From Diadophis punctatus similis (Eukaryota; Chordata; Lepidosauria; Squamata; Dipsadidae): a stretch of 64,000 nucleotides of DNA. Position 1 is the first letter of the stretch. Every line of letters starts with the position of its first letter. This document shows positions 40,309 to 52,641 of this stretch, piece by piece. The notes under the pieces were generated by a model that did no database searches, was not told the DNA's origin, and was given only the letters and a program-made list of their open reading frames with translations. The DNA lies in NCBI GenBank assembly GCA_023053685.1, contig JALIGW010000005.1, positions 19,908,001 through 19,972,000 on the forward strand. Reading direction: 5' to 3'. A program made the position numbers and the translations under genes.

Positions 40309-40686
40309 TACAGGTAGTCCTTGACTTCCAACAGTTCATTTGGTAACCGTTCAAAGTTACAATGGCACTGAAAAAAATGACTTATGACCGTTTTTCACAT
40401 GGACTTTGTAGTGTCCCCATCATCATGTGATCAAAATTCAGATGCTTGGCAACTGATGACCATTGCTGTGTCCCAAGGTCACATGATCCCCTTCTGCAAC
40501 TTTCTGACAAGCAAAGTCAATGGGGAAGCCAGATTCACTTAACAACCGTCTTACTAACTTATCAATTCACTTAACAACTGTGGCAAGAAAGGTCATAAAA
40601 TGGGGGCAAAACTCACTTAACAAATGTCTCACTTGTCAATAGAAATTTTGGGCTCAATTGTGGTCGTAGGTTGAGCACCTCCTGTA
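40309..40686. mobile_element. Mariner-like MITE (caggtagtcc family), copy 2
   Basis: Runs from tacaggtagtccttgacttc to gttgagcacctcctgta with TA at both ends. It is the near full-length relative of 23722 (reverse orientation) and 41891. Confidence 0.85.
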
Positions 40687-41270
40687 CTCAAGAATGAGTT
40701 ATTTTAAATGTGAAAAATGGAAACAAGCCAAGGTCATCAACCATGGTTTGAGGTGCTCCCACCGATCTGCCCATTCCAAAAAAGATTGCTTGCACAAGAG
40801 AATATATTCCTATAAATTTTGCACTCTTTACATAAAGCAATTCTCTTGACCCAAGCAAGCAATTTTCTACGTTGCATGCAAAAAACCCTGATAAAGAGAT
40901 TGATCTGCTCTAGATAAATTTGAAATCTAAAGACTGAGATGGCTGTTCCTTTGGGGACTTGTCTTTTCCCATAGCTCTCAAGATCATCAGGTCTGAATCC
41001 CCCTACAATCCATGGCCACTCAAAACAGAATCAAAAGCTTCCCAAGTCCTAATTATGGCTTTATCAGAAAAGGTAAGAAAACAGGAGTTCAGAATTCGTT
41101 CAGGCTCAGTGCATCTGAAGCATCCAATTATTTTCTGCAAGCTGAAAAGGAAAGGCATCTGAACACTACAGATATTTCACCCACTCGTTGGTTTTCAGTC
41201 AATGCTTATAAGAAGTGGGGGAAAGTATTGGTTGATTCTGGCCCTTCTTCCTATGTTCACTAAATATGGA
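40687..41270. other. Intron sequence, no feature recognised
   Basis: Nothing recognised. Confidence 0.45.
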
Positions 41271-41284
41271 ATTGGAATAGCAAT

Positions 41285-41518
41285 AGCAATAGCACTAAGA
41301 CTTATATACCGCTTCATAGTGCTTTACAGCCCTCTCTAAGCGGTTTACAGAGTTCAGCATATTGCCCCCAACAATCTGGGTCCTCATTTTACCGACCTCA
41401 GAAGGATGGAAGGCTGAGTCAACCTTGAGCCGGTGAGATTTGAACAGCTGAACTGCAGCTAGCAGTCAGCTGAAGTAGCCTGCAGTGCTGCACTCTAACC
41501 ACTGAGCCACCTCGGCTC
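41285..41518 (-). repeat. tRNA-derived SINE with 14-bp target duplication
   Basis: Complete head (complement of gccacctcggctc), middle and aatagc tail. attggaatagcaat occurs at 41271-41284 and 41519-41532. Part of this duplication resembles the SINE tail itself, so the exact boundary is ambiguous. Confidence 0.92.
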
Positions 41519-41890
41519 ATTGGAATAGCAATCACAGTGTGAATGTTCAAACATCTATCCCCACATCTTAGAAAGCCTGCCTACCTCCATTCTTGGGAAG
41601 CACCTAGATTTCTTTTCCCCCTTGGTTACATTTCGTGTCTGATTTTATTTTAATCTAGAGTTGTGTCACCTGCTTTAAGTCTTATCAGTATAAATGTTTC
41701 CCTTGACAGATAAAGATTTTTTTAAATTCCCTCATATATTTTCAATAGTTGCACATTAGCATTACCAGACTGCTGTCTATCCTCAAGTGAAATAGCATTC
41801 AAGATACACCCGTAACATTCTGGTTCTCTTATACCCGAAAATAGATGTATTGCTAAGCATGGAAAAGACAATGAAGGCTGGCTTTTTTTA

Positions 41891-42054
41891 TACAGGTGGT
41901 CCTCGACTTACAACAGTTCATTTAGTGACAGTTCAAAGTTACAACAGCACTGAAAAAAGTGACTTATGACAGTTTTCATAGTTACGGCCTTTGAAGCATC
42001 CTCATGATCACGTGATCAAAATTCAGATGCTTGGCAAGTCAAGGACTACCTGTA
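41891..42054. mobile_element. Mariner-like MITE, internally deleted copy 3
   Basis: Both ends are intact (tacaggtggtcctcgactta and aagtcaaggactacctgta), but about 215 bp of the middle present in 40309-40686 is missing. Confidence 0.88.
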
Positions 42055-42430
42055 ATGTGAGTGTCCACTAACATGGGGAAGTTTTGAATTACGATATCCT
42101 ATACATAGTCCCCATGTCCAGGTCTTGGCATTCATCCTCAATGCCAGGTTACCAGATCTTTGCCAGCCCTTGACTCCGGCTACTGTTTTTAAACACCAGG
42201 TTGGTTTGCAATAAATCTACTCTCCTCCACAACTTGATTGTGGATAGGGAAGCTGACCTGGCATGTATTTCTGACACAAGGAAGGCGTTTCTCCTCTCTA
42301 GAATGTGGGTTTCAGATTTGTGACTACACAAGACTCCAAGGGAGCCATGGGGTGACTATTGTTATTTGGGTTTCTTTTTAATTATAAAGCTGCCCAGAAT
42401 AACTGTGGGGTTGGGCTGCTTCAAAATTGA

Positions 42431-42530
42431 ATGATAGATAGATAGATGGATGGATGGATGGATGGATGGATGGATGGATGGATGGATGGATGGATGGATG
42501 GATGGATGGATAGATAGATAGATAGATAGA
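42431..42530. repeat. (GATA)n(GATG)n(GATA)n microsatellite
   Basis: Central GATG run of about 17 units with GATA runs on both sides. Confidence 0.97.
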
Positions 42531-43407
42531 GAACATATGTGTCTATCATAAATGACACTGAATGAAACTCTTCCGCTGTGGCAGTCAACTATACATAACA
42601 CATATTTGAAGGATCATTGGAGGATATTCTAAAAGAATCAAAAGGAAAGATGGAAGAAAGAAGAACAGAATATTTCAAAATTTCTTTTAAGAGTAAACAC
42701 CTGCAGAGCAGACAAATAGAAGCACAGATCTTCTGGTTATAGGCTTCCTTACTGTGTAAGTACTATACTCTATTTCATTATAGGTAAGATATAGGTAATT
42801 TATTAAATTTATTAAATAAGAAATAAATAAAATAGTTAAGGAAACAAAAGAAATACATAAAAAAGTTCATGTTGTTCTCTAAGATCCATAAGATTCTCAT
42901 GTGGCTAGTTACTGTAAATCACATAATTGGTGGCAATATACCCACTACAACGAGACTCATGAGGCTGGGGTTTTAGCCCCCCCCTCCCCCGTATGTACCA
43001 ATACAAAATTAACTGGATCTATTACTCCACATGATTTGTAAATGATACCTCTGTTGACACATTCTAAAATTGTGTCTGTATTTTTTTAATCTACATTACA
43101 CTCATGAATCTACCCAATTAATTTGTCATCAATTAGTCTTCCAAGATCTTTTTCAAATACATTGTTATTACCAAACCAAGATTCCCCATCATCTCTCAGA
43201 TTTAGGCCTAGGTTAAGCAACCTACAACCTGGAATCTCACAATCTGAAAGGGAGGGGGATCTCAAAATTTCAGAAACTTTTCATATATTACTGTTTTATT
43301 ATAACATCTGAAGTTTTAGTTCTTCTGTGTGCCTCACATAAACCTCTTTAACTGTTAAGATATCCATTCAAATAGGCTTTCCCCACCCATCACAGGTTTG
43401 TTATACC
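42531..43407. other. Intron sequence; possible decayed LINE 3' matter on minus strand
   Basis: The stretch near 43000-43190 resembles old LINE-derived antisense sequence, but I cannot fix a family or boundaries. Confidence 0.3.
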
Positions 43408-43415
43408 TCTTAAAG

Positions 43416-43510
43416 CAGGGGTCTCCAACCTTGGCAACTTTAAGACTTGTGGAATCATTCTGGGAGTTGAAGTCCACAAGTCTTAAAGTTGCCAAGGTTG
43501 GAGACCCCTG
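43416..43510. mobile_element. hAT MITE, 95 bp, near-palindromic, perfect TSD
   Basis: caggggtctccaaccttggc and its complement form long termini around attctgggagttgaagtcca. TSD tcttaaag at both sides (43408-43415, 43511-43518). Confidence 0.95.
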
Positions 43511-43548
43511 TCTTAAAGGCATTCTTGCAAAATTACATAGCCTTATTT

Positions 43549-44309
43549 CAGAGGTGGTATTCAGCCGGTTCGCACCGGTTCGGGCGAACCAGTAGGGGAA
43601 ATTTGGCATGTATTGCTGAACAAGTAGCGACCTCTGCCTGGCCCTGCCCCCTGCCCAGTCGCCACTCGCTCGCTCGTCCTCCCCCCCACCCTATATGTTG
43701 CCTTTGCTTCACCACACGGCCCAGCTAATCACCTCACCAGTTGGCTTGCCTGCTCAGCTCACCAAAGGTAAGCAATGCTTGCTGCCCGCTCACCCTTCGC
43801 CTTGGGTCAGGGCCCAGGGATGCGCCATTCCCTGGCTCCGGCCTTGCCCCGGACCCGCTGCCCACTCACTGCCTGCTCACCCTCTGCCTTGTTCACCTAC
43901 CTTTGCGCCTTTGTGGGGGACATGGCAAGGGCAAGGCTGCCTTTCACGCCGAGAAGCCTCCAGCCGCCGGCGGTCATTTTTAGCTGCTTTCTGAGCTGCT
44001 CTGCTGTGAATGAAGGGAGAAAAGTTCGGCTTCTCTCTGACGCAGCATTCAATGTGGCTGCTTCTCTCCTCCTTCTCGGGCTCATACACACAGAGCAAAC
44101 ATGAGAAGGAGGCAAGAAGCAGCCAGGTTGAATGCTAGAAGACTTGGCCGAACTTTTCTGTCGGTTCTGTGGGCATTGCTTGGTAGGATGGTGCTGCCCC
44201 ACCTTGCCGTGAGTGACGTCAAGTTGACCACTCCCACTCAGTCACATGACCCCCCTCACCAAGCCACGCCCACAGAACCAGTAGGGAAAAAATTTGAATA
44301 CCACCACTG
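43549..44309. mobile_element. hAT non-autonomous element, 761 bp, perfect TSD
   Basis: Left end cagaggtggtattcagccgg, right end tttgaataccaccactg, TSD ccttattt at both sides (43541-43548, 44310-44317). GC-rich interior. Open frames of 80-109 codons overlap in several registers and show no known domain; transposase not seen. Confidence 0.93.
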
Positions 44310-44481
44310 CCTTATTTCCTATTATCCCTTGGCAAACACAGCTTCCATTGCTTCTCACAATTTATGACTTCACAAATCTGACCCTGCCTCTGGCTGTACA
44401 TTTAATTTCTCTTCCTACAGTTTGTATTTGCCTTTCTTATTGTTATTAGCAGTCTATTTTTCTAACCTATCAATGTAGTTT

Positions 44482-44623
<142 letters not shown>

Positions 44624-44841
44624 TGCCTTCCAGAGCATTAGCCAACCTACCAAACTGTATATTAACTGAAAATCTAAAGGACATTCTTTCAACCTCCTCA
44701 TCCAAGTCATTTTTTTTAAAGTACATGGCCAGTACCAAACTTCTTGTACCTTCCTGAATGTTTTATACTCTAATCTAATGTGGAATTGATGATAAGCATA
44801 CTCAAAGCACCCAAAGTATGATTTTAATGTACCCTCTAATC

Positions 44842-44976
44842 CAGGGGTCTCCAACCTTAGCAACTTTAAACCTGGAGGACTTCAGCTCCCAGAATTCCCC
44901 AGCCAGCAAAGCTAGCTGGGGAATTCTAGAAGTTGAAGTCCTCCAGGCTTAAAGTTGCTAAAGTTGGAGACCCCTG
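44842..44976. mobile_element. hAT MITE, 135 bp, perfect TSD
   Basis: caggggtctccaaccttagc and ttggagacccctg ends, with a gctagctggggaattct palindromic centre. TSD ctctaatc at both sides (44834-44841, 44977-44984). Same family as 43416. Confidence 0.95.
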
Positions 44977-44984
44977 CTCTAATC

Positions 44985-45078
44985 TGTCATTTTATCAATC
45001 TATAAGTAATTGGCATGCTAATCAGAATGTCATGGGATACTTTGTCAAATGCTTTGCTAAAATTAAGATATATACTGT
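44985..45078 (-). repeat. CR1-type reverse-transcriptase scrap
   Basis: The minus strand near 45072-45019 reads LNFSKAFDKVSHDILI, which matches motif A of non-LTR reverse transcriptases of the CR1 type. Only this short piece is readable; the hAT MITE at 44842 probably interrupts more of it. Confidence 0.65.
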
Positions 45079-45155
45079 TTTTATATTTTTATATTTTATT
45101 GTAAACTGCCCAAAGTCCCTCTTTGAGAGAGATGCGCAGTTCAAAATAATTAAAT
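45079..45155 (+). repeat. LINE 3' tip (L2/CR1-like)
   Basis: tattgtaaactgcccaaagt ... gcagttcaaaataattaaat resembles the 3' UTR end of L2/CR1-like LINEs. Short. Confidence 0.5.
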
Positions 45156-45185
45156 AAAGATTCCTATAGTTTTATAAGTTCCTGC

Positions 45186-45399
45186 AGTCTAGTGTTTTAA
45201 GCATCAGGCTAGAAACCAGGAGACTGTGGGTTTTAGTCCCACCTCAGGTATGAAGCTGGTTGAGTGACTTTGAGCCAGTCATTCCTCTCAGCTCAATTCA
45301 TCTCACAGGGCTATCATGAGGAAAACGGGAGGAGGAAAGAACATTAAGTATGTTCACCACCTCGAGATATTTATAAAAATAAAAAAGTAGAATAAAACA
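45186..45399 (+). repeat. tRNA-derived SINE, second family (Sauria-like head)
   Basis: Head gtgttttaagcatcaggcta and tgtgggttttagtcccacct carries A- and B-box-like sequence, followed by cctctcagctcaattcatct and a tail atttataaaaataaaaaagt. The head resembles the SINE at 3799. Confidence 0.75.
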
Positions 45400-45559
45400 T
45401 TTTTTAAAAGACTTGGTCTTGACAAACTCTATACAGTTTATACCCAGAGAGTGAAGGAATAACACTTGTTTTTTTTTCCTATTATATCTCTCTTTTGGTC
45501 AGAACATTAAAATTTTCGTATTAATTTTTTTTTATTTTGTCCATTACCTTGATGTGATA

Positions 45560-46020
45560 TATAAACTTTAAACAAATAAATCAATTTCATATTTTTTTTC
45601 CTTTCCTTTACACAATACCTTACCATTTTCTCTAAAAATATAAAGAAAGAAAATTTTTCAATGTCTTATATCTATAAACAAATCTCTAAAACCTCATCGT
45701 TCAAACTTAATTGAGAAAAATTCCATTAAGAGCTACTAGAAACAACAAATTAAAAGTATGAATCTTTAATGTCATCAAATGATGTTCCACAAATTAATTT
45801 CTTATCATTTACTCATCTCTCAATTTTAATACCATAATTTATCACTTTCTTTAAAAATACAACAAAACTCTCTTCTCACCTTATCTATAAACAAATCTTT
45901 AAAGCCTCATCATTCAGACCTAGTCAAGAAAAACCCATTAAAAGTTATTAGAAAAAAGAGGATCACAAACAGTTTAATCTTTATCAAATAAACTAACTTT
46001 ACAACCTTTTAAAAATCTTT
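45560..46020. repeat. Diverged tandem duplication, about 230-bp period
   Basis: tctataaacaaatctctaaaacctcatcgttc near 45670 recurs as tctataaacaaatctttaaa gcctcatcattc near 45886, and each is followed by a ccattaagagctactagaaa / cccattaaaagttattagaa block. AT-rich; it may be part of an unidentified LINE 5' region. Confidence 0.55.
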
Positions 46021-48980
46021 ATTACTCCTTTTAGGTAAAATCCCCAAAGCTGGCCTCTTTCTTTTCTTTTTCTCAAGAATTCCTTAATAAGTATAATGTT
46101 TTCTTTTTTAAATTGGAAATAGAAAAACTGTCCAAGTCACTTTTCTAAGTTAAAATCCATGCATCCAAGTCACTTTTCTGATTTATTATTTGTGTATCCT
46201 TTTAAATATTAAAACCTCAACTGGTTTCATTTGTAAGTCCTGTATAACATCTCTGTCAATATCTTTCTTGTATCCTGTCAACTTTGAATCCATACTCAGA
46301 ACATCCTGATATTCATTTATATCCTCTTCTATACTGTATCTTCTTTAAGTCCATTTTATTGTATCAATCAGACTAAAGAGTAAGTTCTGGGTACATTATT
46401 GTCAAATGTCTTTAAATTCTTCCAGAGTTTAATTCTTTAATCTTTCATTCTTCCTGACTGCCCCAGCAACCAGCCTTGAAAGTCTTCTCTTGTCATGTTT
46501 TTCTCTTATCCAGAACATTTTTCCAGGAAGTGATTTCTTACACTTAAAACTCAAATCGTCATATACTTTAATAAGATTTTAAACAAACTACAGGAAGTAT
46601 TTCTTCCAACTTTTTCAAAGTCAATATGGCCCTTTAGTCAATTTAAAAACTTGTAGTTTATCTCATATACTATGATATTACCTCACTTTCTGATTGAAGT
46701 AATGTTTGTAAACAGTAGGATTAAAGATGGAATATATATATATACTTATACATACATATATAATGCGAGTAAATATGAATTGGGTAAATTAGCTGTAGAA
46801 ATAAAAGTTGACATTCCAATAGACATAGTTTATAAGAAGTTAAGATCTATAATGTATAAATATAGATATAATATATAATCAAGTGTATAAAGATTAGTAT
46901 TAATAGCTAATAGGCTGTCAAAGAAGCATGATTTCACTGTTATGGTTTGTATTAGTCGGCGTTATGTTTGTAGTTGATTGCGTATGATATTTGCTTACTG
47001 TAGTGTTTTCTACAGTTTTTGTATTTGTATTTGTATTTTTTCTGTTGTGTTTATTTTTGTTGTTGTGTGTATTTAATTGTTATGTTTTTAAAGGAAAATT
47101 CAATAAATATTATTTTTTAAAAAAACTTTCCAGTCAACAATCTAATCACTCTTTCACTGTTTATTTCCAAAAAGGGCTCTGTGGCGCAGCTCCTTCATGT
47201 GCAGGAGGCTCTAGGTTGTCCCCTGGTTTGGTTTAGCTGGGCCCAATCCAAAACATTTTCAATGAATCTAGAGGTATCCTCAAACCCTAAATTATACAAT
47301 CTAGAATATGAATGAAAAAAATATGTTTTTCTGGCCTGAGGGAAAAAAAAGTTTAATTGGTTTTTGCTTTTCTTCTTTTTACTCAGCTAAATTATAATTT
47401 AAATAATTATTCAGTCAAAAATTGCCAAGAATTATACATAATTAGCCAAAAGTAGTAATGTTTATTTGTTGAAGAACTGCTTTCAGGACTGTTTTGGATA
47501 AATCTACACCGATTAAGATGGGATTCTCAAAAGGGGAAAGCAAAGACAAGTACATAGAACAAAAGCAATATTTTTCTCACAATTTTGGGGAAAAACATTT
47601 TTCACAGAAAGTCTTTAAGTTTTAAACTCAGATAAATCTTCCTTCACTTCATGTTGCAGGAAAAATCAGACAGTATAATAAAACTTGCTCTTCTGGAGGC
47701 TCTTAGTAAATCTGAAAAGCAATTTACAACCACTTTCAATAAAAGTGATTAAAAGAGAAAGTAGGCAAACTCAGCATCCTTTTAAAAGGCTCCAAACCAT
47801 AGCTTGAGCAAAACTGTATCTCCCAACTCCCAGAGCTTTAAAACCCACCAAAGACCACTGTTTTATGTTCCCGTCATGGGATGCATCTGTAAGGAACATC
47901 TGAGTGATCCCAAGTTCTCCCCTTGGATTTGGAGAGGAATTTGGGACAATTTCTTCACTAGCTCCACTTTCCACCATAATCACTGGTTACACTAAAAGTG
48001 AAGCCATTTTAGTCTGCCATCGTTTCCCTGGAAGTCAACTAACATATTGAGTGTAGATTGTGGCCTTTATAAAACTCTTTGTTGTGAGGCAGTGCAATGC
48101 TACTTTTATTTATTATTTTAGCTTCTCCGAGCAGCAATCAATTTATTTTAAATTATCCACTTACTGGTATTGTTCATCTAATGCTGTTTTCCTTCCTTCC
48201 TATAACTGTGACCTCTTACATACAGCTGCAGATAAGATTTCCAGATCTTGGAAATCTTTGTGAAATATTACTGTAGACAAAGTATTTAACTAGGCTGGCC
48301 CATGATGAATAGCAATCATTTACAAAGAATGATATAGAAGTGGCATTCTGTTATTCAGAGATTGCTGGAAATGTCTGATAAGAGGTAAATGAACTGTATA
48401 GACCACATAATGAAATCTACGTTTGGAAAGCACAGATAAAATTAGAAAAACAAGTCACTTTCCAATGAGGTACAAAGCCCAAGTTTATTTCAGCCCAAAT
48501 AAACCAGACAAACATGGATGAATGGATCTTGCCATTGAAAATGCAATAAAGTTCAGCTTTATGGTGCAGGATTACTCTTTTCTGATAAGTGCTGAGGTTT
48601 AAATCCTTGCTCAGCAATGCAATTTACTGGTCAGCCTTGAACAAGACCTAGCCTGATCTAGCCGGACCTATTCCAAAGAAATGATTAAAATCGTGTGATT
48701 AAAAAAAAGAAATTGAAAGTTATAATGTAACCTTCAATGGACTGGAGAAATGTGAAATGACTTAAGAATGAGTATCAGAAGGCAGGATTATACCTAGGCC
48801 CACGAGTGACTGTGGCAGACTTGTACATTTATAGTGGACAGAGATACTGAAAAAGGTGAAATGATTCAGTCATTAAGAAACAGCTTAAGAAATACACTTC
48901 ATTTTGAGTAACAGACCTGCTTAGGCTGCATTACTTGGTCAGTGAATCAATAAAGGGGCTTCCAGATTGGAGGAAATTAA

Positions 48981-48986
<6 letters not shown>
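46021..48986. other. AT-rich intron sequence, no certain feature
   Basis: 46600-47120 ends in an aatattattttttaaaaaaa run that could be a retroelement tail. ggctctgtggcgcag at 47174 resembles a SINE A box but the rest does not follow. Nothing else recognised. Confidence 0.4.

Positions 48987-49055
<69 letters not shown>
48987..49055. repeat. (CA)n microsatellite
   Basis: About 34 uninterrupted CA units. Confidence 0.98.
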
Positions 49056-49057
<2 letters not shown>

Positions 49058-49419
49058 CATTTCTTCTACTGAACAACTTTGATTACTCAATAAGGAAAGG
49101 GAAAAAATGAGACAGAGAAATATTCTGAAGGGGCTGGAAGTAGAAAGCAATGTCATCTGGACACTTGCATTTTCATCTACTGTCCAAAAGAAGGTTTTAA
49201 TATGTGGACAATCCAACTATTCTAAAACTGATGAGGAAGTGATAGTTGGTAAGTTGAGTGGGCTTGCTCTTTAAGAAGATGCAATAATTCTGGCTAATAG
49301 CCAGTACTTTAGTATATGCCACCAATTATGCCACTGGACAAAAGTAGTTTAAATAAAATTTAGGGAATAAATATTTGTCTTGCTTTCAAACCATTCTCTG
49401 TTGTCATGTAGGAAAAGAA

Positions 49420-50730
49420 AATCCAAAACTGAAAAGACAGAATTAGAGTGCGAGCATGGAATGTAGAAAATTTGAACACAGGAAGGTTTAACCCGGTGAA
49501 AGACAAAATGAACTGACTCGATATTAAGATCGTAGGCATCAAAGAATTGAAATGGACTGGAATTGGACCCTTTCATTAGAAGATCATATTGCATACTACT
49601 CGGAACATGCAAAACAAAGGAGGGGTGGCATTGCTTTCATAATGAGGAAGGACATAGCAAAGACAGTATTTGAGCGCAATGCAGTCAATGACTGAATAAA
49701 ATTAGTTAGATTTTGTCTAATATGGTGATCAAGGTTTATATGCTAACCACTGATGAGAAGAGGAGGAGTTTGAGAATTTTATGATCAAGTTTAATCTGTT
49801 CTGTTAACAGAACAAGATGTACTATTTGTGGTTGGAGATTGGAATGCCAAAGTTGAAAATAGAGGAAAACGTAGTTGGACTGTATGGCTTAGGAAACAGC
49901 AGTGAAACAGAAGACTAATTGATCAATGTTTGCTAACACGATTGTTTTTTCCATTGATAACAGTTTTCAGAAAATAATAACACCAAAATCACATCTATAG
50001 ACATGGATTATCAGGTCGAGTAAAGAGAAATCAAATTCAGTATATTATTAGTGCAAGCAGATTATTGAAAAGCTCTCTATATGGGGGTTGCCCTTGCAGA
50101 ATATCTGAATGCAGTAGTTATTTCAGAATGCAGCAGTGTTGGCAGTTATATGTATACCTTGGCACCCCATATTATGCTTCTCTTCTGCAAGATGCATTAC
50201 CTGTCAATGTGCTTTTACATGCCAGCAAATTGATGCTTGGGATCATCTACAGATTAGAGCCCTATGTGAAGAAGGTGATGGCAAATGTTTAAACTGGCTT
50301 TAGGAAAGGCTGAGAAACAAACGAGATTATTGCTGATACAGGCTGGATAATTAAGAAAGCCCCCTCCATACATTCCTCGTTGATTAAATAAAAGCCTTCA
50401 ATTGTATCAACCATGTTACACTGTGGAATGTCCTTAGGAAAATAGTAATTGCATAACATTTCTTTGTCCTCATGCAAATCCTATCCCCAGAACAGGATAA
50501 AACAGACTGGCTCCAGGTCACCCAGAAAGTAAGATAAGGCTATATATTCACTCCTTAGTTATTCAGCCTGTATGCAGGATATATATTAAGAGAGGCTGGA
50601 TTGGAAGAAGATGAGTGTGCTTTAAAAACTAGAGCAAGAAACATCAATAATTTATACTGATGACAGTAATTAGTAGAAGAAAATGCAAATGACCTGCAAA
50701 CTCTAGTAAGAAAGTCAAAGAGCACAGCTG
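49420..50730 (+). pseudogene. Bov-B LINE, heavily decayed coding region
   Basis: Readable pieces occur in the order expected for Bov-B: VGIKELKWTGIGPF, NKGGVAFIMRKDIAKTVFER, DVLFVVGDWNAKVENRGK (endonuclease), then FRKG.ETNEIIADTGWIIKKA, FNCINHVTLWNVL and a YTDD in place of the YADD active site. Stops and frameshifts are everywhere and the middle of the element is missing. It is much older than the 3' Bov-B piece at 21171. Confidence 0.8.
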
Positions 50731-51967
50731 TAAAGTTGACATTAATAATATACGCTTTACTTCTTTATTACAAAGACAGGATTATCCATCTTTTAATTCT
50801 TATAGCCCTTTGTCTTAACTCTTGAATAGGAGTAAACTGCCTTGCATCAATGGGACAGGAGTGATGTTCTTTTGCTAACTATATAACCTTTTCGTTTAGT
50901 CCTATGAAAGTGTATTCTACACAGCAACTAGATGTTCAACCTTAAGAATTCATTATGCATTTTGAATACATTTCCTACACAACTGATATATTATTAGCCG
51001 GTTGAATACAACAAGCCTATATATCTTAAAGCTCATCGGATTTAACAAAATGATTCAGATTGTCTTGGCAGATGCTTGAATGCATCTTCTGCTCTCATCC
51101 CCACCCCAGAATTAAAATCCTATCATACATCTCTGGTGGATCCCAATTTTATCATAGAATTATCTATTTTTCACATCCGTGTGGGTCACAGTGACCACAG
51201 AAAAGAAGCAAACATTCACAAACTTACAAAAATGCTCTTTACCCTCTCAGCTTCTAGCTTTTGTGCTGGTAGATATACTTTCAAACAAAGCACTGGGTAC
51301 AGCCATCTGTCATTTTGCTTTTGGGTGTATAGGTCAGTGGGGATGAAAATAGTAAAAATCTGAGAACAGAAGAGCATAGCCATTACAGGGAACAATTCTA
51401 CCTCAACCCCTGCATTTAGGAGAATATGAGAATTCCCCGGGGCTAGAAAATGGCTACTAGTTTATACAGGCTTAATTAAGTATATCTCTTTAATGGATGA
51501 TGTGTGTTTAATATGGAAAAGTTCACAACCCAGCTGGAGAGAGTGAATGAACATTGGTGGTTATAGGGTTCCTGAAGAAATGAGAGGCTCTAATGAGATC
51601 AAGCAGTGGAGAATTGCTGGCCTGGAGGGTCTGTTGTGGAGAGTTATAAAACACACAGTTGGAAATGGAAACAACACTGGAATCACCAGCAGCTGCCACT
51701 GAAGAATCGACTCAGGGTCACCTGAGACCACTGAAGGGAATGGAATGGAAATATAGACATAGAACAGAATCAAGGGTTCCAAAGAGAAGAATAGATTGCA
51801 TAGAAGAATAGATTGTATATGGACTTTTAGATTTGGTTCCTTGTGTAAGAGTCAGAGAGAAGTGAAGGTGGTCACCCATGGAATCAGAAGAGGAAAGCCA
51901 GTATCTTCCTTAGTGCACAAGTGAGAGATGTGTATGGAAAAACAACGACTCCATGGAAGGATTCAGA
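50731..51967. other. Intron sequence, no feature recognised
   Basis: Nothing recognised. Confidence 0.45.
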
Positions 51968-52008
51968 TGGTATGAAGCACTATGTAAGTGCTATTGCTTT
52001 TGCTATAG
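51968..52008 (+). repeat. SINE 3' tail fragment
   Basis: atggtatgaagcactatgta agtgctattgcttttgctat matches the SINE tail only. Confidence 0.6.
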
Positions 52009-52059
52009 ATTGTATATAGAGGGTAGGTGCAAGAGAGTGTGGAATTGACATGCTGAATG

Positions 52060-52641
52060 TACGAGGGTGAGTCAAACAGTAATGCTATTTTCTTTAGGAC
52101 AGGTATAATTACCAACCCAGGAACATGTAGCATACATCAAAATGAAGCTGGTCCTCTGTGGATCACATCCCTACTTCTCAACATAGTCACCGTTTCTCTC
52201 AATAGCAATGTTCCACCTTCGAATGAGAGAATGTATCCCTGTCTCGTAAAATTTTGTTGACTGTTCTTTGAGCCACTTCTTCACTGCAGTTTTCACTTCC
52301 TCGTCACTGGAATAATGTTTGCCTCTCAAACCCTCTTTCAAACCCTCTATAATCTAAAGTATTGTCCTCAAACACATTTTGTAATAGTTTGTGAATGTTC
52401 ACAGGGGTTTCCCCCTCAGCAACAAGGAATTCAATCACTGCTCTTTGTTTTTGATGCAACTCTAAGGGGGCAGCCATTTTGAATTTTCCTTGAGAGTCTA
52501 AAAACCTGAACAGTAAGAAAAAAAAATTTCAGAATGTAAATGATATAATCATGTATAACTGGGAAATTTTTTTAAGTATTTTTATCAAAAACTTCACCTG
52601 AAATAAAGAAAATGGCATTACTTTTTCACTCACCCTCGGTA
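52060..52641 (-). mobile_element. Mariner element, internally deleted, about 580 bp
   Basis: Termini tacgagggtgagtcaaacag and tttttcactcaccctcggta form an inverted repeat flanked by or including TA. On the minus strand, 52477 down to about 52330 encodes the start of a mariner-type transposase: MAAPLELHQKQRAVIEFLVA then EGETPVNIHKLLQNVF, like the N-terminal helix-turn-helix. The DD(D/E) catalytic region is gone. Confidence 0.85.

Noticed and set aside
43695..44202. Frames of 80-109 codons on both strands
   Set aside because: Inside a hAT element with perfect TSD, overlapping in several registers, no transposase motif.
47170..47240. SINE or tRNA-like start ggctctgtggcgcag
   Set aside because: Only the A-box-like part is present; body and tail of known SINEs do not follow.
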